From Inia geoffrensis (lineage: Eukaryota > Chordata > Mammalia > Artiodactyla > Iniidae), in the NCBI GenBank assembly GCA_036417435.1, contig CM070899.1, positions 69,663,001 through 69,727,000 of the forward strand: a DNA stretch of 64,000 nucleotides, given 5' to 3'. Positions 1 to 11,250 of the stretch are shown here, piece by piece. Under the pieces are notes generated by a model, which had not been told where the DNA came from, did no database searches, and saw only the letters and a program-made list of their open reading frames with translations. The position numbers and the translations under genes were made by a program. Numbering within the stretch: the stretch's first letter is position 1; each line of letters starts with the position of its first letter.

Positions 1-495
1 TGTTCTAGGAAATTGGCTGTTCTTTTTCAGGTGTCTATCAAATGAAATGTAGTATATACTTTCAAGTGTTAGATGCTAGTAACTCATTTCTCCAAAGTAT
101 TGAGATCCAAAAAATATTGTATTAACTAAAAAAAACACAAACCACCCATATTTTGTTTCTAGCATTTGTTTGTATACTATTATAAAACAAATATGTAAAA
201 TAAATCCTATTACTACAGCTGATAAAAGTTAATTATGTTTTTAAAACATGATTTTATCTTTTGTGCTGAAAAACAAGCTAAATAATATTCCTAAGTATTT
301 TGAAAACTGGTGCCATTTAGACAATACAAGCACAAATGCCTTAATAAAATAATGAAAAGCTTGGTTTCATTAGGAAATAGGTAAAGTAAATTTCTAGAAA
401 GAGAGTGTTTGGGGGCCCAGTTAAGGGGAAAAAAAAACAAACTGAAACAAATGTTAAAATATCTTTACTCGTGAGATCTTGATTTAAAAGCAAGG
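1..495. other. Unassigned AT-rich sequence
   Basis: No gene or recognisable repeat. It is AT-rich with many short A and T runs. No open frame is long enough to suggest coding. Confidence 0.5.
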
Positions 496-582
496 TCTTT
501 GACATCTTCATCTTTGCAATACCAGCCCAGCATGGTGCTGAGCATACAGTAGGTACTCAATGAATACAGCTAAATGAATAAA
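496..582 (+). repeat. LINE/L2 3' end fragment
   Basis: The order of phrases matches the 3' terminus of mammalian L2: a cttcatctttg-type phrase, a block like cagcatggtgctgagcatacagtagg, then ctcaatgaata and a tgaata-type tail. It is short and diverged, as expected for a repeat that stopped moving before placental mammals radiated. Confidence 0.6.
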
Positions 583-1589
583 GAAAAGAATGTCTTTAAT
601 TGAGGATAAATTTAGAAGTGGCCGCGCAAGGGAGAATTTTCAGTGGTTATTTATTAAATTAATGACTTTCTTGTTGCATTAATTGATGTCAAACCTTCAA
701 ATACAAAGGGAAAACTTCATCCAATCACCTGGGGTTTCCAAATAACTGCAGCGTTGGTGCCATATAAACAAAACATCAGGAGAGCTAATGTGATGATTGG
801 TGTATGTTCAGTTGGCAAGAACAAAGAAGTTGCATATACAGGAGCAACAATGTATATAATACGATCTGGGAATCCGAGAGTTCATGATCATCTGACCTAT
901 TCCAATAATACCCAGTTTATATCATGAAGAATCACTATAATTTTTACGCAACTGGTCCAATATTTTCTTTTTATTCATCAAAGACCTGTAATGGGCTATA
1001 AGAGTGTTTAATAAGCATTAGATAATCCTTGTTATATTATTTTATATAATTTCAATCAAAAGTAAAGAAGTGTGACATTTTAGATAACCTGCAGTCATAT
1101 TACAGATAAACAGACAATTTCCTTTAGGCATTTTGACATAATTAAAACAAATTTCAGATTTGTTTTCCTACTTAGGCCAAAGCACAAGCTTTCAAAAACC
1201 ATTTTCATTATATCACACTCAGGGAAGACAGTGAGATACAGAGAAACAGGCTTATTGTTTACTTGTGTTAATAGCCCTGAATTTAGAACTCACCTCCAAT
1301 ACTTATTAGCAAAATTATTTTCCTTAAATCTGCTTTTAATCTATAAGACTAGATAATATTGCCTACTTTACTGTAAGTCGTACAGTTGTAGGTAGTAAAT
1401 TTTAGTACTGTAGGTAGTTTTAATGTGTGTAAATTGCCTGATAAATAGAAGGTAGTCAGTAAATGCCAGCCTTTATGATTAGAGATTTTTAGGACCCCTG
1501 TTGAGAAATTTGAGATTGTGGCAGATATAGAAATGATCACAAAATATCCCATGTGCTCTTTTATATTTCTCAGACACCTTTAGACCATA
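583..1589. other. Unassigned AT-rich sequence
   Basis: Nothing identifiable. A 67-codon minus-strand frame at 1349-1552 has no recognisable motif and is the length expected by chance in AT-rich DNA. Confidence 0.45.
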
Positions 1590-1905
1590 AGAATAGTTCT
1601 GACCAATTGGCTGTGATGGTAATGGTGTATATCACTTTCTGGCTGAGATAATTAAAAGCTATATACCCCCTCCATCAACATCGTCCCTTACCATGGTGCC
1701 CTGTGAAGCCTGGTCCTGAGATTCAGGTGGTGTCTCAACATAACAAGACATCCACCAACTGGGTTGCTGAGTGACTAAATAAAGCAAGACCTTTGCAGGC
1801 CAGTATTGGACATGAGAAAGATTTTACATTTGTGTGTTAGGCCACTGATATTTAGGAGTCAAATGATCAATGCAGCATAATTAATAATCTGATGTAACCC
1901 AAACA
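1590..1905 (+). repeat. Old L1 (L1M-type) 3' UTR fragment
   Basis: The block has the layout of older mammalian L1 3' ends. A gaccaattggctgtga segment is followed by ccatggtgccctgtgaagcc, a gagtgactaaataaagca segment, then a gtgttaggccactgatattt segment and a gcagcataa phrase near the end. In the family these precede the poly(A) tail. The polyadenylation-like aataaa sits about two thirds of the way through. It is diverged and not bounded by visible target duplications. Assignment to L1M is from memory of the consensus. Confidence 0.5.
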
Positions 1906-4689
1906 GTCCATTGTATTACTAAGGAAACTAAAGTCCAGAGAAGTCAGTTTGTATAACAGCCAAGATTAGACTGCAAAAAATAAATGCATACAGAGGTATC
2001 ATGGGTCCTTTCTTAAGTTACGTAGTATGAATCACAGAGCACTTTCTTAAGTTCCTCTGTGTAAATATACCTAATATAAATTCCTCCACAAGGAAACTGA
2101 CATCTCAAGTTTTTTTAATTATTTTTTTCTTCCTTCCATCCATTTTCAATATAAAGGTCTCCTGATCAGGTCAGATAGTCTTCTGGGGAAAAAAAAAACC
2201 TTCTTTCTGTCTATTCTGGTCTTCATCTCAATCCAAATATCATCATTATTGTTGTGTTTTAAACTACGGTCCAGATTTCAAATCCTATTCATTAAGATGT
2301 ATTTGGAACCAGAAGTTCTTTTCCCGGATATTTTTGTCTGACTAATTATTGGCTGAAATTTGAAAAAAAAATTAAATATGACTTTAAAGTATTTTAAATT
2401 CTAAATTTAAATCGATCAGGTACTACATTCAATATTGTTTTATGCCATTTGCTCCTAATGGAACTTTTTATTGTGCTGATATAGGTGTGGGCTAAAATTT
2501 CTGGTTATAATTTGAATTTGTTTTTCCAATGTCTGGTTACTCTTGAAAGGACTGGCTCATTTTTGTAATCATAGTACAGTGATGAAAAGTGGGATTATTT
2601 ACATCTATATTTGTTATGCTCACTTACTTTTTCCTCAATCCTCTTTATTCCTTTGCTCAGTCATTTGAAAGATTAAAAACAGTCTTCTGAGTACTTGATG
2701 GAAGTGGGAATTATTGTTAAGAATGAAAATCTAGAAATAAAATAACTTTGCAGGACACATACATTTAAGAGCAAAGCAGATGAAGAGGAGCTGGTGAAAA
2801 AGAAAGACTCGGTGCAGTCACATAAGTAGAAGTGTAAGCAATAAAATAAGTTTTTAAGAATCATAGGATAGAGTTTCAAGAAAGAGATAGTAAACATCAC
2901 ATGAGTCTGAGAGAGAAGGATTACAACTGAGGAAAAGCATCTGACTTTGTTGTTAAAGACATCTTTGGTGGTTTTTGAAAGTAGTAATTCTTAAACTTCT
3001 TTTTCTCTCTGTAACATAAGATATGTAGCCACTCCCATCGGCAACAATGCATTATCACAGCAGGAGATGATCAAAAGCAGTATCTGGTATCAGAATCTCA
3101 TAGTAGGATATGAGTAGTTTAAAAACGTTTCAAGTTATTCCGATCCACTGCCCCAGGTGGCCACGTAACTGTTTTTCCACCCCAATAAGAACAATTATTC
3201 TAAAGTAGTTTTCTCATCCTACCCTCTGTGCAGTCCACAGGTTCATAGGGTTAGCCTTTGGGTCTTATGAGTTCACCATGAAAAACATTTTAATTTTATG
3301 TTTTCATTTTATTTGAAAACCTAAAAAATAATATAAATTGCACTATTGAATATCTACCTGCTACATGGTTAGTGCTCATGTTTGCATCTAAAACAAGTGA
3401 AGGATGGGTGTCATTTCCATCAGTCTCTGCTGTCCTGATGATGGTTACATAGTACCTAATGGGGACGTGTTGGGGGGACCTAGTTTGCCATGCACTTCAG
3501 AGTATAGGTGTCCAAGCTCAGAAGCAGCAGAGCAGTAGCAGGTCACTCCGTATTCAACCTGTAAGCTGTATTGTGTGAATTCTGTCTTTGTTCACATCAG
3601 TCCTTAACAGTTATACTGAATCTAAATACCTTAATGAAGAACTTTTCTGTTTCTTCTTATTGCACTAATTGGGTCACATAGGCATTTAACATAGATTCCA
3701 ACAATATAGCAGTACTAAATCTGTCTTAAACAAAGAAGACAAATTTAGAGAGTTCTCAAGGGACAGCTAATTAAAACTGACATTTTAAGATTGCTTCCTC
3801 AAAGGATTAGGTTAAGTATAAGGTCTGATTATCATGAACCAGAATTCAAAGACTAAATATTATTTACATATCTTCTAAAACTGGGTTGTACAGAGAGGTA
3901 TAAGTATTATTGATATTAAAATAAAGAAGCAGATTAGATATAAATGCATATATAATTACATTATATTATTACTAAACATAACTAAATATTTTCCAAAATA
4001 AAAATATCATCTAGATACTACATTTATATTTTACAGTTATAATTTATTGATTTTTCAGATTGTATTTAATTTATACGTTTATGGTTACATTATCATAACT
4101 GATAACAATTATACAGAATTTAACTTGAATTTGTATTTATGCGTATTTAGGTAACACAAAAATGAAAATAATTTAATACCACCAATATGTTAGAAGAGGA
4201 TTCTGTTATAAGAGGTACATGTCTCAAATATAAGAAAAACTGTTCTAAAGTTTACTTCATAAAGTAATGTGGATGAAAGCCAGATTCCTTTCATCTAAGG
4301 AGAGTCTGCGGTAAGAAAACAGTGGTTGTGACAATATAAAACATCAATTAGAGAGATGTGATGGGAAAAGGAATAAGAAACATAGAGCTGGTGCTAGAGA
4401 AATCAGCTGAGCTAGGCAGGCTGGGCCAAGATAGAGAAAGGAAGCCAATGCATTTAGAAAGCCATGGAGGGAGAGGCCAGGAAGAGCAGATTACCATGGA
4501 ACAAGATCTGTCCTGAAACCTGCCATATGGAAACAGACTAATAACACATGGTAACTTGCCACATGGCTGCAACCATGAAGCAACACTGGGCAAAAACCTG
4601 AGACATCATCCCCACTGTCCTGCTCCACTTTCTGCCAGAGGTCTCTCATTGGTAGGGATCCCCAGGCTTGCCTGGTGAGAAGTCATTGA
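1906..4689. other. Unassigned AT-rich sequence, 2.8 kb
   Basis: No gene, RNA gene or confident repeat. Strong AT bias at 3900-4200 with long A/T-only stretches. Two short minus-strand frames at 2673-2900 and 4348-4593 lack motifs and are rejected as genes. Very old repeats may be hidden here. Confidence 0.45.
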
Positions 4690-4812
4690 GGATAACTCTT
4701 AAAATAAAAATTCCCCAATCCCATGCCAAACATTCTGAATCAAAATCTTCATGAGACCAGTCTGGGAAGCTATGTTATTAATAGGTTTCTAAGGCATTAT
4801 GATCATCTGGTA
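4690..4812 (+). repeat. Possible MER5-type hAT relic
   Basis: The central part reads like a worn sense-strand MER5A: an attctgaatcaaaatc phrase, then a central gap and a catctggtac-like end. It has no clear terminal inverted repeats and lies directly beside the clearer antisense MER5A at 4831-5008. The pair could be two insertions or a rearranged one. Confidence 0.3.
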
Positions 4813-4830
4813 CTTTTTGTGGCATAGTTA

Positions 4831-5008
4831 ATAGTGTTTCTCAAAATGTGGTTCACAGACCAGCAGTATCAGCAATATTTATAAATATAAATTCTTAGAC
4901 TCCACTCCAGACCACTGAATCAGAAACCCCAGAGATGAACCATAGAAATCTGTATTTTAACAAGTTACCCAGATGATTTTGAAGCCTGCTAACCTTTGAG
5001 AACCACTG
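4831..5008 (-). mobile_element. MER5A non-autonomous hAT-Charlie transposon
   Basis: Both ends are visible. The left end reads atagtgtttctcaaa and the right end tttgagaaccactg; together they approximate the MER5A terminal inverted repeat, cagtggttctcaaa and its complement. Internally, the phrases for the complement strand appear in order: ggttcacagaccagcagtat, ctccactccagaccactgaa, tcagaaaccccagagatg and taacaagttacccagatgat. The length of about 180 bp is close to the full family length of about 189 bp. It has no coding capacity and was mobilised in trans by an autonomous hAT transposase early in mammalian evolution. Confidence 0.8.
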
Positions 5009-6317
5009 GATTCATGGGAAACCATTTGAAACTGGATCTCTGGAAGTGGAGGCCCAGGCATGGATGTTTTTTAAAAGGTTTTTTGGGTGGTATTAATATG
5101 TAGCTGTGGTTTACAGGCAGAGCCCATGCTTAATTTTCTGCATATTCTTGCTCTAATTTCATCTTTCTCAACCCAGGAATAATTGGACTACAAGTTGATA
5201 CGAGTGATGATATAGATAGAAGTAACTTTGAGTCTGCTGTAATCTGTTTAAAAAAGTAATTATTTGAAAAATGTAGTGGTTTGTTATTAGCAACAAATTA
5301 CTTGAGGCCCACCACAGCTCATCAAGACACACCACAATATTGAGACTGAGAACAACAAATTAACATGTATGGAAACTGATCAGGTTTTGGACTCCAGCTG
5401 AGAGCCCTTCAGCCTAAGAAACACAAAATTATTTTGTCCAGGAAAGAGTGTATACAGAGGGGTTAAGTCCTGGTGTAAATGGCCTTAAAGTGAGACGGAA
5501 GGCTTCACTCATTACTCTAGTTGCCATAGTCAGATTCCTTTAAAACTAGGCCCCTCCTTTTTTGAGACTTAGTAGGAGGGCTTGGAAAAAGAGTTCTACA
5601 AAGGAAAGAACTGTCCTTTTTTTTTTTTTGCCATCTAGCATAGACCTGGGATGAACTGGTACAAAGCATTTGTTGGGTCATATATCGGCTGTTGTCAGGA
5701 TTATCATATCGGAGACCCTCATTTTATATATGAAGAAACAGACCAAGAGAGTTTGTCCCTGTCCTTCCTCTCTGTGTGTGCCATTGTCTCTCTTAGATAT
5801 GAGTCAGTTCAGAGACAGTGTAGGTGAAGATGAGGAAGCTGGTCTCTTTGCTCTTTGTGACACATCTCCTGGGATTCTAACTCATTATCCAGAGCCTTGG
5901 AAAGCGTAACTCTTGACTTCTTAACAGAAGATAGGAGGAATACTTGTCACTGAGAAAAAGAAAAAGAAAAATCCTGAATTGAGTGAAAAAAGAAGGAAAG
6001 GACTGGAATCAGTGAATTAAAGGAAGGGAATAAAGGCACAGAAAAAAAATGAACATGAATTGCAGATCACTAGATAAAAGAACATTATTTTTAGGTAATA
6101 CATCAAGTATTACTTCCAGTTTATGTAGAATTCTTTGTAAAAGAAGTTATTATATCTACACTGTCACATAAAATAGGTTATTATGTCATACACTGTCATA
6201 AATTTCTCAGAGAAGCCTGATAAATGAGTGTGAGTGTAGAAGTTGGACCAGCTGATGGAGATGGAACTCCCAAAAAAAGGAATAGAATTTATTCATCCTT
6301 TTACCAATTCCTTTTTT
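5009..6317. other. Unassigned sequence
   Basis: No confident feature. A T-run lies near 5617-5630 and A-rich runs at 5955-5975. A 79-codon plus-strand frame at 5670-5909 is motif-free and has no promoter or splice context. Confidence 0.45.
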
Positions 6318-6720
6318 TTTTTCATTCACTTACCTATACATTCATTCACTGAACAAAAAATTTTTGAGAGCCTACACAGACAAAGACACAATCTCTACTC
6401 TCATGGAGCTTTTACTGAGTAATGAAACTCAGAGACTCATAGTTCGGTGTGGCTAAGGGAAGGGAAGAGATTCACAGGGCAGCATTGGGTCATAAAGTTG
6501 GAGACTTGGGGAGAAACTCAGAAAAAAGAGGAGAAACTCAGAGCTCACATTAAAAAGATTACTCAAGCTATAATGTGGAGGGACTGATTAGAGGTAGCAA
6601 ATTTGGAGGTATGGAGCCCACTTAAGGAGCTATTTTAGTACTCAGAGTCAGAATGGAGGAAGACTATTGTAGGCAGTTTCAGTGGGGACAGACTGAATGC
6701 GACAGACACTGCAAATGTAA
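6318..6720 (-). repeat. LINE/L2 fragment, antisense
   Basis: The left part is the complement of the L2 terminus: a tcattcactgaac phrase, a gagagcctacacagac segment in place of the usual gcacctactatgtg, then caatctctactctcatggag. The right part, to about 6720, resembles the complement of the L2 3' UTR, including a phrase like gaggaagactattgtaggca. It is diverged throughout. Confidence 0.55.
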
Positions 6721-6859
6721 AGGTTGATAAACAATGTAACTTGACATCCATTTTGCCATTTTCTTCCAGGTGTGGCTCTCGTATACAGAAAAATCTCCAT
6801 TGTTTTTAAGTTAATTCAACAATATTTGTTTTCAAATATAGGAATTTAATCAATTCATA

Positions 6860-7100
6860 TTATTCTGGGTAATTGAATTTTTTATTCCTACCATCTTTTT
6901 TATTGTTTTGTATTTTGTTGCCATTTTATGATATCCTGTGCTACTCTTTTAGTATCACTTTCTACTTTCCTCTTGTCCCATTCCTTTTTTTTGCTAAGTT
7001 GATAAAGATGTCTTTTGAATTCTTTCTTTTTTCTGGATATTTGGAAGTTCAACTATGCAATCTATTTTTCTAGTGATTACCTTATACATTTTTAACAAAT
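6860..7100 (-). repeat. Possible old L1 fragment, antisense
   Basis: T-rich sequence with the texture of antisense L1 ORF2 from the endonuclease/linker region (a tttctggatatttgg phrase followed by a gattaccttatacattttta phrase). No intact reading frame. The AT-richness makes this a weak assignment. Confidence 0.28.
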
Positions 7101-7189
7101 GCATTTGAATCCTTTTTATCTATTTATCTAATTTACCTACATAAGGATAAAATTAAGCTAAATGAAGGATATAATAACATTAATCCTCA

Positions 7190-7375
7190 TGTTCCAAACA
7201 ATCTAGCAGTAGAATATCTATAATTTCTTAGAAATAAAAAGTTTATATTACTGTAATCATAGTCTAAGATTTTAATACATTACCTTAGAAGACTTTAACA
7301 GATGGACTAGACAAAATATACTAATTGATATAAAAGATTTGAGTAACAAAAATAAAAATATTAATTACAGCCCTC
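7190..7375 (+). repeat. Possible old L1/HAL1 fragment, sense
   Basis: The stretch contains a gattttaatacattacctta phrase, then agatggactagacaaaa and a gatttgagtaacaaaa phrase. This order resembles sense-strand L1ME/HAL1 endonuclease-region sequence. It is heavily decayed with stops in all frames. It may belong to the same old insertion as 9085-9880. Confidence 0.35.
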
Positions 7376-7378
7376 AAT

Positions 7379-7413
7379 ACACATACACACACACACACAC
7401 ACACACGCACACA
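7379..7413. repeat. (CA)n microsatellite
   Basis: About 16 CA units with one G interruption, followed by a short GA-rich run. Likely length-variable between individuals. Confidence 0.9.
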
Positions 7414-7809
7414 GGAAAGGAGAGAGAGACACAGAGGTTTAGTTTTCACAAAATATTTGTGAGAGTAAAAGAAACTTTCATTAGAAAAAAGGTTACAAAT
7501 AAAGCCTAAATTATAATTCTTAAAATGTGCATCTTATAGACTACTTGTTGTACATGATTAAATAAAACAAGAAATGAAGAATAAAAAGATACAAAAGAAT
7601 TAGGAACTTGAGAGAAAAAAGAATTATTATAAATAACACATGGACTTAAAACCCAAACAAAACTGAAGCAAATGATGTGCAATTTAATAAAATAAACGTG
7701 AATATATCAAAATATATGACAGTGCAGGCTGTAGTTAGGATCTATGGCCTTATATGGTTTATTATTAAATAAGCATTGAACAAATAGAAAAAGATGAAAA
7801 GGAACAAAA
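7414..7809. other. Unassigned A-rich sequence
   Basis: A-rich, with no gene. It could be part of the surrounding old L1 material, but no diagnostic phrase was found. Confidence 0.4.
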
Positions 7810-7972
7810 AGCAAGGCACATGAGTATAGATAAAGATGAATAAGTTTGAGAGATCTGCAGTACAACATTGTGCCTATAGTTAGCAATACTGTATTTTTCA
7901 CTTAAAAATGTATCAGAAGGGTTGATCTCATGTTAAGTGTTCTTACCTCTATAAAGAAAAAGATAAAAGGTT
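7810..7972 (+). repeat. L1 3' UTR fragment, sense
   Basis: The phrase order matches L1 3' UTRs of intermediate age: gatgaataagttt, gagatctgcagtacaacatt, tgcctatagttagcaatact, then gtatttttcacttaaaa, a gttgatctcatgttaagtgt segment and a final A-rich tract. Only the untranslated end is present. No target duplication could be traced. Confidence 0.6.
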
Positions 7973-8329
7973 AAATAGTAAAGTAGGGAAAAAGTAGAAC
8001 TGAATTTTCACCTCAAGCTATTGAACAAAATGTATAAATCCCTGACATGAATGAACAGAGAGAGAGAAATTTATATTATGAATGAAAAATAGATATAATT
8101 ATGTAAATATAATATTACCAGCATTATATGAAAATATTTATATGCACATATCAATAAATTAGAACAGAACAATAGCTGTGGAAGACATTAAAAATGTGGT
8201 CAAAGATGTAACACTGAATAAAGTTGCGGTCCAAGATAATGTTGTGTGTACGTTAAATTTCACCTCTAAGGAACCAGTATATCCCGTGTTGTTCTAACTA
8301 TTTCTCAGCATAGAAAAAGATGGAGACTT
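7973..8329. other. Unassigned AT-rich sequence
   Basis: No gene. AT-rich; possibly more decayed L1. It ends at the target duplication of the SINE. Confidence 0.4.
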
Positions 8330-8343
8330 CCCAATTCATTTTA
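8330..8343. repeat. Target-site duplication, left copy
   Basis: cccaattcatttta here matches cccagttcatttta at 8596-8609 with one mismatch, bracketing the SINE as expected for L1-driven insertion. Confidence 0.75.
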
Positions 8344-8595
8344 TTTTTTTAAGATTTTTAAAAAATATTTATTTATTTATTTATTTTGGCTGTGCTGGTC
8401 TTAGTTGCAGCATGCAGGGCCTTCACTGCCGTGTGCAGAATCTTCTTAGTTGCGGTGTGCGGAATCTTTAGTTGCAGCATGCGAACTCTTAGTTGCAGCC
8501 TGCAGGTGAGATCTAGTTCCCCGGCCAGGGCTCAAACCCGGGCCCCCTGCATGGGGAGCATGGAATCTTAGCCACTGGACCACCAGGGGTAGTCC
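8344..8595 (-). mobile_element. CHR-family tRNA-derived SINE (antisense)
   Basis: Read on the minus strand, the element begins with a tRNA-like head (ggactaccc, then ctggtggtccagtggctaag, the A-box region). The B-box region follows, close to the cccgggtttgagccc phrase. The body has repeated short gcatgctgcaactaag-like units, and the element ends in an (AAAT)n/A-rich tail, seen on the plus strand as the tatttatttattt block at about 8365-8385. A 14-bp duplication with one mismatch flanks it. The family occurs in cetaceans, hippos and ruminants. It is non-autonomous and depends on L1. The 61-codon plus-strand frame inside is not a gene. Confidence 0.85.
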
Positions 8596-8609
8596 CCCAG
8601 TTCATTTTA
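8596..8609. repeat. Target-site duplication, right copy
   Basis: Right partner of 8330-8343. The single difference suggests an insertion older than that of the SINE at 14 kb. Confidence 0.75.
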
Positions 8610-8841
8610 GAAGAAGTAAGGTATCAGTAATAATAAAATCTCATGCCTTTACTTTCCATACAAAACTCTGTAGACCAATCTCATTTGTTCATGTAGAATT
8701 AACAATGCAAAGTATACAATTGTAGTCTGTACTATATTAAAAGTTATTTTAGTAATAATACCTAATGATAAAATATCATTTCTTCCAGGAATCCAAGGAT
8801 TGCAAAATTCTAGGAAATAGATCAACATGAGAAAAGAATAA

Positions 8842-9057
8842 TTTATAGTGGTTATGAGTGTGGGCTGTGCATCTAGACTGCTGGGTGTGAATCCTGATTA
8901 TTCCACTCAAAGCTGTGTGACCACTTTATGTATCAGCTTCTTCATTTTAAAATTGGGGTAACGATATGACATAGTGAGTTCATCAGTCTAAAATATTTAA
9001 TTATGTGTGGCATATAGTGAGAACTGCATACGCATTAGCTGTTATCATTATTAATAA
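8842..9057 (+). repeat. MIR SINE
   Basis: Nearly full-length sense MIR. The head reads ttatagtggttatgagtgtg, followed by the tRNA-like segment gctgggtgtgaatcctgatt, the core phrase agctgtgtgaccacttta, cagcttcttcattttaaaat, and a 3' part with gtggcatatagtgagaactg. Divergence is typical of an ancient mammalian element. Some MIR copies act as enhancers; nothing here shows that directly. Confidence 0.8.
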
Positions 9058-9084
9058 AATGATGGCCAAAAAAAAAACCACATG

Positions 9085-9880
9085 ATTATGTAAAATGATC
9101 CTGAAAAGTACTTGACAAAAATGCAGTCATTTCTGATAAATTCCATATCGGCCAAATAGAAATAATAGCTACACTCTAAATGTTATAAAATATTTATCAG
9201 AAACATCAAGCATGTGGAATCATATTAAATGCTGAAATACTAAATACTTTCCTTCCTAAATCTATATCAAGACAGGATATTCACTATCATTTAGCATCCC
9301 TGAAGGTTCCAACTAACGCAATGTGAGTAACACAAAAGAAGTAGAATAATTACCAGCAGAAAATAAAATATACTATTTTTTTCAGTTGACGGAAAGTTAC
9401 AAAATTTACTTAGAACATGTGACCGACTCTACAAAAGCAAGTTTTATAGAGTCAAAGGATACAAAGTATACAAAACTCAATAGCCTTTTTATTTATGCCA
9501 GTGAAAACTAGCTAGAAAATAAAGTGTCAGCAAAGGTTCCAATCACACTTGTGTTAAAAACGATAAAATACATAGGAATAAGTTTTGTAAAAATGATGTA
9601 ATACATAAGTATATGTATGCATACACATAATATGTATGTGTGTGTATGTGTAACTCAAAAACTTCACTGAAAGATGTATGAATCCGTCCACTTAAATAAA
9701 CAGGTAAATAGGGCTTCAAATATATAGGGAATGTAAGGCTTTTTCACTAAATGGTTTGGGAAAAATTAACAGCCACTTGGAAGAAAATGAATATAGACCC
9801 CTGCTTCACTACAAATTTGAATAAAAATTCTGGACGGATTAAATGCATAAATATGTTTTGTGTATAGTATTTGAAATAAC
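9085..9880 (+). pseudogene. Decayed L1 ORF2 relic, sense
   Basis: Sense-strand remnants of L1 ORF2 occur in order: a tgatcctgaaaagtacttgac phrase (before the reverse-transcriptase core), a taaatgctgaaatactaaatac segment, then gataaaatacataggaataag (after the RT domain). Further on come a gtttgggaaaaattaacagcc phrase and atatagacccctgcttcact, from the C-terminal third. Intervening parts are lost and all frames carry stops. The catalytic core cannot be recognised. This fits an L1M or HAL1-like element of placental age. Confidence 0.6.
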
Positions 9881-10739
9881 TATACCACTTTTGTTTAAAT
9901 TACAGAGGCTCAAGGGGAGATTTCAATTTTTTTTCAAGGTGCAGTTTGTTTAATAAATTTATAGGAAGAAGTTCAAAAAAAAACAGAGGCTTTGGAGTAT
10001 GGGCATGTAAGAGAATAATAAAAGCAATGAAGTCCCTGAGGAGGCATGACAGGAGGTGAAACTGATCACACCAGTGATGTGTATGGGAGAAAGGATGGTT
10101 CTTTGTTAGCAGCCATCGCTGAGCTACCTCAAGTGTAGTTGTGTTTTAGGTTGTCGATAAAACAAAAAAGAACCCAATGTATATTTTTCTCCATGAAAGC
10201 TAGAGATGGGGGATGAAGAATTATTTCTTGTGAGAATTGGGGAGAATTCCTCCAGAAAGGCATTTGAGAGAATGGTCTTTATCCAGAGGAGGAGTGAGAG
10301 ATGTCAGAAAAGTCAGGACATCTATGTCTGGGCACTCTGGTTTCAATGGCCTAAGGCTCTAAGTGCTTTCTTCAGTGGCAGGGTGTGTATGGGGATGTGG
10401 TTCCAGAAAGCAACTAACCAGACGCAATTATAGTGTCTTCTGTTCCTATCTCTCTCTCATCCCCCTTTTGAGATTTCGCTAACCATTTATGAAACACTTT
10501 CTTATTTCTCCACTGTAGCCCCAGCGTATATGGACCAAGGAAAACTTGCCAGGCCAGCAGTTACTTTGGAAGGAATAATTATTGTCCCCCAAATGTTTTA
10601 GGAGCCTCTCATGGAAGCGGGGTTGTAGGGGTAAAACTCTCTTAGCACCAATGAGGTTAGATAAAATTCTTGCTGAATTAACTATTAATTTGAAATTTAT
10701 TTCCTATAATTTATAGCATAAATTCTTTTTCTTCTTTTC
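9881..10739. other. Unassigned sequence
   Basis: No confident feature. A 75-codon plus-strand frame at 10206-10433 has no motif. The stretch is less AT-rich than the flanks around 10.2-10.6 kb but lacks CpG clustering. Confidence 0.4.
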
Positions 10740-11250
10740 TTTACAAACCAAAGAGATGGCCAGCTGACTTCTTTTGGGACAAAATAGCTGGAAGAAAAAT
10801 AGGAGCTGTTAAGCTGAAACCTGCTATGCAAAGTTGTAAACTACAGCAAATTTTCATGGTTGAGTGGAAAAAAATCCTGAAAGACCGGGCTTATAATGGA
10901 AGTGCTGACAAAACCAGCTCTAGCAGCACAAACGCAGGACTATTACCAGGCCCTTAGGGTGGACTAGTTGATATCATTTGCACTTTAAGCAGTTTAGGTG
11001 TTAAATTGCATGCAATTGCACAGTGTGATAAAACACCCTTCAAAGATATGAAATAATCCCTCTTTTTTTCCTGCGCTATTTTCTTACAGGAAATCTTAAC
11101 TCATAAATGGTAGTATTGGGTAATTTGTTTCTAGTAAAATGCAGCATAATCCATTTAGTTACAATGCTTATCCCGTTCCCGTGGCAAAATGTAACAGGTG
11201 TAGGGTGTATTCAGTAGACAGTGAGCCTATTTTCACAGGTCTGAGTTTAG
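10740..11250. promoter_or_regulatory. Candidate conserved non-coding element
   Basis: Single-copy in appearance, with no repeat signature and mixed composition. A perfect 14-bp palindrome (11004-11017) sits in the middle, and a splice-acceptor-like ttttcttacag lies at about 11080-11090. Sequence of this kind, between repeat-laden flanks, is often conserved regulatory DNA. This is inference from texture; no alignment was possible. It may equally be unconserved unique DNA. Confidence 0.25.
11004..11017. promoter_or_regulatory. Perfect palindrome with POU/C-EBP-like half sites
   Basis: aattgcatgcaatt is its own reverse complement. Each half contains a ttgca element of the kind bound by C/EBP or POU dimers. 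Binding is inferred. Confidence 0.3.

Noticed and set aside
11078..11092. Splice-acceptor-like ttttcttacag
   Set aside because: No open frame or matching donor downstream; such strings are frequent in T-rich DNA.
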